Shown here: positions 1-3,855 of the stretch, one piece after another | Layout: every line of letters starts with the position of its first letter | Position numbering within the stretch: position 1 is the first letter of the stretch | NCBI GenBank assembly: GCA_020849075.1 | Contig: JADLGZ010000108.1 | Location: 1-5,115, forward strand | DNA length: 5,115 bases | DNA from: Fimbriimonadaceae bacterium | Lineage (GTDB): Bacteria > Armatimonadota > Fimbriimonadia > Fimbriimonadales > Fimbriimonadaceae | Direction of reading: 5' to 3' | Notes under the pieces: model-generated | Seen by the model: only the letters and a program-made list of their open reading frames with translations | Databases searched by the model: none | What the model was told of the DNA's origin: nothing | Position numbers and translations under genes: made by a program

Positions 1-1175
1 ATGAGGTTCCCATGGGTGAAGCTTTGGGAGGCGGCTTGATCGGGAGCCCAACCAAAGTATCCCGGAGGCGTGTGCTTGACCGCATCAATTCGAAAGCCAT
101 CAAAACCAATGCCGCCCGCGAGCCAGCGAACCCAGCGGTCAATCAGCTGGGGGGCGTCTTCGGCAACCGGCGTCGCGTTCGGATAGAGCTGAGGAACTGT
201 GGGTTGGCGAACGAACGACGGCTTGTTGGCGCCATTAAACACCGCGTATCCGGGGAGGGTGAAGGCCCCCGTCTGCGTATTGTTTCCGTCCTCCTGGGCG
301 ATGTCGGCCAGCCCCAAGAGATCATAGTTGAGCATCCCAAAGGAAAAGGCAGATTCGGTATTGAAGTTGATTTCAGAATTCGTCGTGTTGGTGCTGGAGC
401 GGATGTGGAAGTCCTCAGGAATCATGTCCGGGTACTGGTTGATCGGCTGACCGGCGCGGTTGGCGTTATGGTTCATGACGAGATCACAATAGACCTCGAG
501 CCCGAATCGCTTGGCGACTCGGATTAGTTCCACTAAGTCTTGAGTGGAACCGAAAGCGGTGCGAACAGTCCCTTTTTGAAGCCGATCACCCAAGTCAAAT
601 CGATCAAGCGGATCATAGCCGGCGCTGAAGCCGCCGCCTGAGCCTTTCTGGGGACCCGGAAGGTAGATCGCCGAATAGCCCGCTTCCACCACTTCGGGGA
701 GCCGCTTCATGATCGTCTTGTAATCGGTCTGGAACCATTGCAAGATCGTTCCCTGTCGAAGCTGAGGAGCCCAGCGCTGAAGGAATCCAAAGTTGCCCCC
801 GCCATTGTTATCAGCGTAAGTTTGGGGTTGCCCTGATCGCTGAGCTCGGATGTAAAACTGAACTTGAGAACCGGGCGCAAAGGCGGGGAGCTGGAGCCGC
901 CACCGGCTATTGTTCCCCACATTAGCTTGCCAAGAGAATACGTATTCTTGTGTCGAACTAAAATTATTCGTGGTAACCACTGCTACCACGCTCTGCCCCG
1001 CTTCAATGGGCCACGTTTCCGTGACGATATCGAGTTGTTGCCATGGCTCGAGGAAGGCCCCCCGCTTGGGAATGGTCCCACCCGATTGGGACAGACTCGT
1101 ATTACCCACCCAGCTAAGACCTAGGGCAGTGCCATAAAGCAATGCCCCAAGAAGAATCAGCGTGGATCGAATCAT
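1..1175 (-). CDS. Secreted GH13 alpha-amylase, 3' end cut by window edge
   Basis: Probable extracellular alpha-amylase that hydrolyses internal alpha-1,4 bonds of starch or glycogen; 391 residues are visible and the C-terminal half lies outside the window. Residues 1-19 form a signal peptide (MIRST, a hydrophobic core, then ALG). Residues about 20-140 are a beta-rich module ending in YADNNGGGNFGF, resembling starch-binding modules of the CBM25/53 kind (inference). The GH13 barrel starts near residue 143. Visible family motifs are GYDPLDRFDLG and QKGTVRTAFGS, region I DLVMNH (231-236, with N235 expected to bind calcium) and region II GFRIDAVKH (360-368, with R362 and nucleophile D364). The 133-residue spacing between regions I and II is close to that of Bacillus licheniformis amylase, suggesting subfamily GH13_5 and a long domain B. 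The acid/base Glu and region IV lie off the edge. The ATG at 1175 was chosen because it gives a good signal peptide; an in-frame GTG at 1178 is possible. AGGGG lies only 2 bases before the ATG. Confidence 0.93.
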   Translation of the reverse strand, partial: MIRSTLILLGALLYGTALGLSWVGNTSLSQSGGTIPKRGAFLEPWQQLDIVTETWPIEAGQSVVAVVTTNNFSSTQEYVFSWQANVGNNSRWRLQLPAFAPGSQVQFYIRAQRSGQPQTYADNNGGGNFGFLQRWAPQLRQGTILQWFQTDYKTIMKRLPEVVEAGYSAIYLPGPQKGSGGGFSAGYDPLDRFDLGDRLQKGTVRTAFGSTQDLVELIRVAKRFGLEVYCDLVMNHNANRAGQPINQYPDMIPEDFHIRSSTNTTNSEINFNTESAFSFGMLNYDLLGLADIAQEDGNNTQTGAFTLPGYAVFNGANKPSFVRQPTVPQLYPNATPVAEDAPQLIDRWVRWLAGGIGFDGFRIDAVKHTPPGYFGWAPDQAASQSFTHGNL

Positions 1176-1182
1176 CACCCCT

Positions 1183-1188
1183 ATTGTA
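1183..1188 (-). promoter_or_regulatory. Possible -10 element (TACAAT) of the amylase gene
   Basis: TACAAT matches the sigma-70 -10 consensus at 5 of 6 bases and lies 7 bases before the amylase start codon. Transcription from it would begin at or next to the ATG, giving a nearly leaderless mRNA. No convincing -35 hexamer lies 16-18 bases upstream, because that stretch is the arm of the hairpin at 1199-1235. A weak call. Confidence 0.25.
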
Positions 1189-1198
1189 AGAGATGAGG

Positions 1199-1235
1199 GC
1201 CGCAAACTGTTCCTCTTTCAAGGGCAGTTTGCGGC
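1199..1235 (-). terminator. Hairpin downstream of the rpsF-ssb operon, probable terminator
   Basis: A perfect 11-base inverted repeat, GCCGCAAACTG (1225-1235, minus strand) and CAGTTTGCGGC (1199-1209), is separated by 15 bases. Part of that loop can extend the stem (CCU/AGG plus a G-U pair) to leave a GAAA tetraloop. It begins 12 bases after the stop codon of the gene ending at 1248 and ends 23 bases before the amylase start. The stem is strong, but the bases after it (CCTCATCTCTTA) are not a clean U-tract. It is therefore either an imperfect intrinsic terminator or an mRNA 3'-end stabiliser that allows some read-through into the amylase gene. Confidence 0.6.
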
Positions 1236-1247
1236 AAATCAAGTAAC

Positions 1248-1778
1248 TTATGGTGCGGAACGAACGACCAAGTCACCGCGAGCAACGGCTCCACCGTACT
1301 CAAACGCGAGGGTGCCGTCGGGGTTGCTAGCGCTCGGTCGGAAGAACCGTACCCGAATGAGGTCTTTGGCGGGAACCGTCGCCGGTGCATTGCCCGGTCG
1401 AAGGTCTTCTACATGAACTTGGACTCGGCCTTGGACCGTCTCCGGGCCATTCGGTGTAGGAATGGACATGGTCGCCAACCCACCAAAGTCAGCATTGTGT
1501 CCGCTTACGACCAAAACGCGGGCTGAGGTCATGACGATCCGCCGAGCGACATCCGGTTGGCCCGCTGGGGTCTGGATGGGGAAGGCCATGCTGAACCGTC
1601 CGCGGACGACCGAGGTGTTCGCCGTCGTACCCAGACGCTTTGCAATCTCGTAGTTGAAGGTTGCTCGGTGGCCATTCGGTGATATCGCCACGCCTTCGCC
1701 ATGGCTTGCGGCAATGGGAGGTGTTTGGGCGATAGCAATCGCAGCGGCAAAGACGGCAATGAGTGGCAGTACTTTCAT
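1248..1778 (-). CDS. Small secreted protein of unknown function, beta-rich
   Basis: A 176-residue protein that I do not recognise as a named family. Residues 1-17 form a signal peptide (MK, a hydrophobic core, cleavage likely after AIA before Q18), so the mature protein of about 159 residues is exported. It has no cysteine, no further membrane segment and no lipobox. The mature part is rich in short alternating hydrophobic strands (ATFNYEIAKR 39-48, RFSMAFP 61-67, RIVMTSARVLVVSG 80-93, GRVQVHVEDL 117-126, LIRVRFF 140-146, LAFEYGG 157-163), pointing to a single beta-sandwich. The GRFSMAF ... VVSGHNADFGGLATM ... VHVEDL ... IRVRFF order is reminiscent of small post-COAP-type beta domains, but this is only pattern resemblance. 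The ATG at 1778 is preceded at a normal distance by GAGGA (1789-1793). The gene starts 41 bases after the isomerase stop, probably in the same transcript, and is followed by the hairpin at 1199-1235. Confidence 0.85.
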   Translation of the reverse strand: MKVLPLIAVFAAAIAIAQTPPIAASHGEGVAISPNGHRATFNYEIAKRLGTTANTSVVRGRFSMAFPIQTPAGQPDVARRIVMTSARVLVVSGHNADFGGLATMSIPTPNGPETVQGRVQVHVEDLRPGNAPATVPAKDLIRVRFFRPSASNPDGTLAFEYGGAVARGDLVVRSAP

Positions 1779-1788
1779 TTTCTTGTGT

Positions 1789-1793
1789 TCCTC
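1789..1793 (-). promoter_or_regulatory. Ribosome binding site GAGGA for the secreted protein gene
   Basis: GAGGA lies 10 bases before the ATG at 1778. It is the only gene of the leftward operon with a Shine-Dalgarno at textbook spacing outside a structured region, which supports the chosen start and its signal peptide. Confidence 0.6.
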
Positions 1794-1819
1794 GTGGCAG
1801 ATACCACGTTACACTGGGG

Positions 1820-2881
1820 TCAAACGCCAGGAATCGCCGCAAGTTCAGTCTTAAGTAAATTTATTGAATCAATGTTTTCGGGATCAACATCATTGAGGGC
1901 GGCCAGATACAGCGAAACAAAGTCGCCCAGCAACGCAAGGCTTAACATTTTTTCAAGCAAGGTTACTCCTAGTGGCTGGGCCGAAACGAACGGGCAGATT
2001 CCCTGAACCAAATTCGCCGTGACTTCAAACCGCTTCTGCATCTTGGCGCTCTCGGTGCCGTCGTGTAGTAGGATGCCGGTAAAGTCCGATACGCCTTGCT
2101 GGCTTGCCTTAACCCACCCCAAGATCTCATTGTGATTGAGCTCCGGGAACACATTGAACAGGGCCAGATTCTTAGCGTTCTCATTAATCTGGCCGCGCCA
2201 GCGATTGGCCACGATCCCTTGCCAACTACCGAGGCCGTAAAGCACGCCCAGCTTCCCATGCAGCGCCGATGCCATTTGCTTCGCCGGATTAGAGTCAAAG
2301 GGTTGTTGGCAGAGTTCGACAGTTTCCTCAAGAATGTGAGTCAGCTGAGCCCAGTTTTGGTCCGGCAGTAAGCCCAACTGAACGCAGGCATGGATGACGG
2401 GCATCAGCATGAATCCCAAGGCGGTGCGGGGTGGCTGGCCCCCTGGAATCTTGATCAGCGGGGCGCCATCCGCCAGGGCTTGATCGCCGATCTTCCCACC
2501 ACTGGTGACGCTGATGATCCGTGCGCCTTTCTTTTTGGCATCGGCATAGGCGCTGAGGGTTTCCTCGGTATTCCCGGAATATGAGGTCGCAAAAACGAGG
2601 GCTTCGGGGCCAACGAATGCGGGGAGATTGTAATCTCGATTGACAAAGAAGGGCACTTTCCCGAATTCGTCAAAAAGGGCCTTCGTGAAGTCGCCGCCAG
2701 CCGCCGAACCCCCGAGCCCCGTGAGTACGATACAGTTGGGGCTACATGGAGGTAGCGTAACTTCCGAGGCGATCCGTAGCGCCTCCGCGCACTGGGCCGG
2801 AAAGGCAACCGTGAGAGCAAACATGCCCTTAGGGTCATTGCGCAGGACGAAGTCAGAGCGGTCAAGGAGGCTGGAAGGCAT
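1820..2881 (-). CDS. Bifunctional phosphoglucose/phosphomannose isomerase (SIS-domain type)
   Basis: Cytoplasmic enzyme interconverting glucose-6-phosphate and mannose-6-phosphate with fructose-6-phosphate, linking glycolysis to mannose and nucleotide-sugar synthesis. At 353 residues it is complete and near the usual family length. Two SIS domains are visible: the first has the phosphate-binding GLGGSAAGG (55-63) and SYSGNTEET (100-108), followed by the family motif PGGQPPRTALGF (146-157). The second contains WRGQINENAKN (228-238), FPELNHNEILGW (245-256) and the C-terminal DPENIDSINLLK (333-344). E234, H250 and K344 match in spacing the catalytic Glu, His and Lys described for the Pyrobaculum aerophilum PGI/PMI. 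All key residues are present, so it should be active. An in-frame TAA three codons upstream fixes the ATG at 2881 as the first possible start, and the N-terminal DPKGM motif belongs to the family. GGAGG ends only 1 base before this ATG, too close for a normal Shine-Dalgarno. It lies 22 bases behind ssb, so co-transcription is likely. Confidence 0.95.
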   Translation of the reverse strand: MPSSLLDRSDFVLRNDPKGMFALTVAFPAQCAEALRIASEVTLPPCSPNCIVLTGLGGSAAGGDFTKALFDEFGKVPFFVNRDYNLPAFVGPEALVFATSYSGNTEETLSAYADAKKKGARIISVTSGGKIGDQALADGAPLIKIPGGQPPRTALGFMLMPVIHACVQLGLLPDQNWAQLTHILEETVELCQQPFDSNPAKQMASALHGKLGVLYGLGSWQGIVANRWRGQINENAKNLALFNVFPELNHNEILGWVKASQQGVSDFTGILLHDGTESAKMQKRFEVTANLVQGICPFVSAQPLGVTLLEKMLSLALLGDFVSLYLAALNDVDPENIDSINLLKTELAAIPGV

Positions 2882-2903
2882 GCCTCCAGCTTACCGGGCA
2901 CGC

Positions 2904-3320
2904 TTAGTCTTCGGCGAAGGGGTCAAACTCGTCGGCGTTGGCGGCGGTACCTGGTGCGCCAGCAACTACAGCAGCTTGGGTCGGAGCCCCACTATCGTCG
3001 CGTGGACGATCTAAGCCCTGAACCGAATCGGCCACGATCTCGACTGTCTCTCGGTTAGTCCCGTCACTGGCGGTGTACTTTCGGCTCTGCAACCGACCAT
3101 CCACCGCAACAAGCCGACCCTTTGAGAGGTAGTTCGCTACGAAGTCGGCCGTCTTCTCCCAGCAGTTCACGCGGAAGAAATCAGCGGTCGGTGAACCATC
3201 GGATGGCTTGATGCGCTTGTCAACGGCGATGGTGATATCACACACGCTCTTGCCAGTTTGGGTGGTGCGGAGTTCGGGGTCGCGAACGAGGCGGCCAATG
3301 AGGACAACTCGGTTAATCAT
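2904..3320 (-). CDS. ssb: Single-stranded DNA-binding protein SSB
   Basis: Binds and protects single-stranded DNA in replication, repair and recombination, and recruits partner proteins through its C-terminal tip; active as a tetramer. The 138-residue protein starts with the typical MINRVVLIGRLVRDPELR and has one OB fold (about 1-105). Family features include GKSVCDITIAVDK (23-35), DFFRVNCWEKTADFVANYL (47-65, aromatic F48, F49 and W54) and KGRLVAVDGRLQSRKY (67-82). A flexible Ala/Gly/Pro linker covers about 106-129. The acidic tail reads DEFDPFAED (130-138). The DPF core resembles the usual DIPF tip, but three residues follow the Phe, whereas in most bacteria Phe is the last residue. The gene starts 4 bases after the rpsF stop and has no recognisable Shine-Dalgarno (AATAGAACA before ATG), so translational coupling to rpsF is likely. 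It is shorter than E. coli SSB (178 residues) because the linker is short. Confidence 0.97.
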   Translation of the reverse strand: MINRVVLIGRLVRDPELRTTQTGKSVCDITIAVDKRIKPSDGSPTADFFRVNCWEKTADFVANYLSKGRLVAVDGRLQSRKYTASDGTNRETVEIVADSVQGLDRPRDDSGAPTQAAVVAGAPGTAANADEFDPFAED

Positions 3321-3324
3321 TGTT

Positions 3325-3651
3325 CTATTCTAAACCAGAAATGTTGTTGGGTACTACTTCGTGGTCCAAGCGAATGATAATTTGCCGAATAATGTCATCA
3401 CTATTACGCATTTGTCGCCTGAGCTCGGCGGGCGCCTTGGCGTCGCTTTCAAAGTTCATGAGGATGTAATTGGCTTCCTTTTGACCGTTTACCTCATAGG
3501 CAAGCTTGCGCTTGTCCCACTTGCTGGCGGCACTTACCGACCCACCTTCCTTCTCAACAACGGCCTTGAAGTGGTCGCTGATCTTTTGAACGGCGGAGTC
3601 GTCAAGAGCCCCGCTCACCATATAAAATGCTTCGTACTTTCGTGTATTCAT
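3325..3651 (-). CDS. rpsF: 30S ribosomal protein S6
   Basis: Component of the small ribosomal subunit platform, where it forms a heterodimer with S18 and binds 16S rRNA. At 108 residues it is complete and of normal length. Family features are the N-terminal RKYEAFYMVSGALDD (4-18), the helix KISDHFKAVVEKEGG (23-37), KWDKRKLAYEV (44-54) and the C-terminal strand around NSDDIIRQIIIRLD (83-96). The KWDKR has Asp where many S6 proteins have Gly. It is the first gene of the leftward operon and is followed after 4 bases by ssb, the widespread rpsF-ssb pairing; the usual rpsR and rplI do not follow. Its start region carries GAGGG shortly before the ATG, inside the leader structure at 3652-3697. Confidence 0.97.
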   Translation of the reverse strand: MNTRKYEAFYMVSGALDDSAVQKISDHFKAVVEKEGGSVSAASKWDKRKLAYEVNGQKEANYILMNFESDAKAPAELRRQMRNSDDIIRQIIIRLDHEVVPNNISGLE

Positions 3652-3697
3652 CTACCCTCTGGCCTCATTCAGCCCCGGTTCAATCGGGGCAGAGTAG
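3652..3697 (-). promoter_or_regulatory. Candidate rpsF leader RNA element that sequesters the ribosome binding site
   Basis: On the minus-strand transcript, CUACUCUG (3697-3690) can pair with CAGAGGGUAG (3661-3652), giving 8 base pairs with a bulged GG. Stacked on top is an inner stem CCCCG (3689-3685) with CGGGG (3677-3673) closing the 7-base loop AUUGAAC. The 3' side between the stems carries an 11-base bulge, CUGAAUGAGGC (3672-3662). The downstream arm holds the rpsF Shine-Dalgarno (AGAGGG) and its last base touches the ATG. In many bacteria rpsF leaders contain an S6:S18-binding hairpin that lets the proteins repress their own translation. This structure has the right place and logic, but I could not match it to the published consensus base by base, so identity with that motif is inference. 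Confidence 0.5.
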
Positions 3698-3720
3698 GAG
3701 CGACAAGGATACCCGATTTG

Positions 3721-3738
3721 GTGCTTCCACAAAAGCAC
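3721..3738 (-). promoter_or_regulatory. Short perfect hairpin in the rpsF upstream region
   Basis: GTGCTT and AAGCAC form a perfect 6-base stem around TTGTGG (minus strand). If transcription starts about 7 bases after the TATAAA at 3745-3750, this hairpin forms the very 5' end of the rpsF mRNA, a position where hairpins slow RNA decay. It could equally be a protein-binding inverted repeat. Function is inferred from position only. Confidence 0.35.
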
Positions 3739-3744
3739 ACGGTA

Positions 3745-3750
3745 TTTATA
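3745..3750 (-). promoter_or_regulatory. Possible -10 element (TATAAA) of the rpsF operon
   Basis: TATAAA matches the sigma-70 -10 consensus at 5 of 6 bases, in an AT-rich stretch of the divergent intergenic region, and would give a leader of roughly 87 bases before rpsF. No good -35 hexamer is visible 16-18 bases upstream, so the promoter may need an activator or the site may be fortuitous. Confidence 0.35.
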
Positions 3751-3777
3751 CTTGTTTAACCAACTTTGGCGCGGTCT

Positions 3778-3806
3778 TTGACGGTCTACCCAAGGTGTCA
3801 TGAGAT
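3778..3806 (+). promoter_or_regulatory. Possible promoter of the anchor-J protein gene
   Basis: TTGACG (3778-3783) matches the -35 consensus at 5 of 6 bases. It is followed after 17 bases by TGAGAT (3801-3806), a poor -10 match (3 of 6). The start codon lies 43 bases after the -10. The -35 overlaps a CGGTCT direct repeat (3772-3777 and 3782-3787). Confidence 0.3.
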
Positions 3807-3832
3807 CAAGGTCTTGCGACATTCGTTCTTGC

Positions 3833-3837
3833 GGAGA
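3833..3837 (+). promoter_or_regulatory. Ribosome binding site GGAGA for the anchor-J protein gene
   Basis: GGAGA sits 11 bases before the ATG at 3849, slightly longer than usual spacing. It is the only purine-rich Shine-Dalgarno candidate upstream and supports a start that yields a clean signal peptide. Confidence 0.5.
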
Positions 3838-3843
3838 ATCAAC

Positions 3844-3855
3844 TAATCATGATTA
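3844..3855. repeat. 12-base palindrome across the start codon
   Basis: TAATCATGATTA is a perfect 12-base palindrome containing the ATG at 3849-3851. As DNA it could be an operator for a dimeric repressor; as RNA it is too short and loopless to fold on itself. A palindrome of this length can also arise by chance in an AT-rich start region. Confidence 0.4.

Noticed and set aside
12..527. Plus-strand open frame of 171 codons
   Set aside because: It lies antisense to the amylase gene, whose minus-strand frame carries the GH13 regions I and II here. The plus-strand product is Arg/Gly/Val-rich with no recognisable domain or ribosome site.
864..1137. Two overlapping plus-strand open frames of 86 and 75 codons
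   Set aside because: Both are antisense to the N-terminal part of the amylase gene, lack Shine-Dalgarno sites and have no recognisable features.
1489..1842. Minus-strand open frame overlapping the secreted-protein gene and the end of the isomerase
   Set aside because: It is an out-of-frame shadow. The other frame has a signal peptide, a good ribosome site and sensible composition, while this one is Arg/Pro/Cys-rich.
1802..1860. TTGACC as a -35 box for the secreted-protein gene
   Set aside because: It overlaps the isomerase stop codon and has no acceptable -10 hexamer at 16-18 bases. The short gap fits read-through from the upstream gene better.
3672..3690. tRNA T-arm look-alike on the plus strand (CCCCG, GTTCAAT, CGGGG)
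   Set aside because: The GTTC-A-T-C loop is one base short of a normal T-loop. No acceptor, D or anticodon arm can be found, since the upstream sequence is the rpsF coding region. It is better explained as part of the rpsF leader stem.
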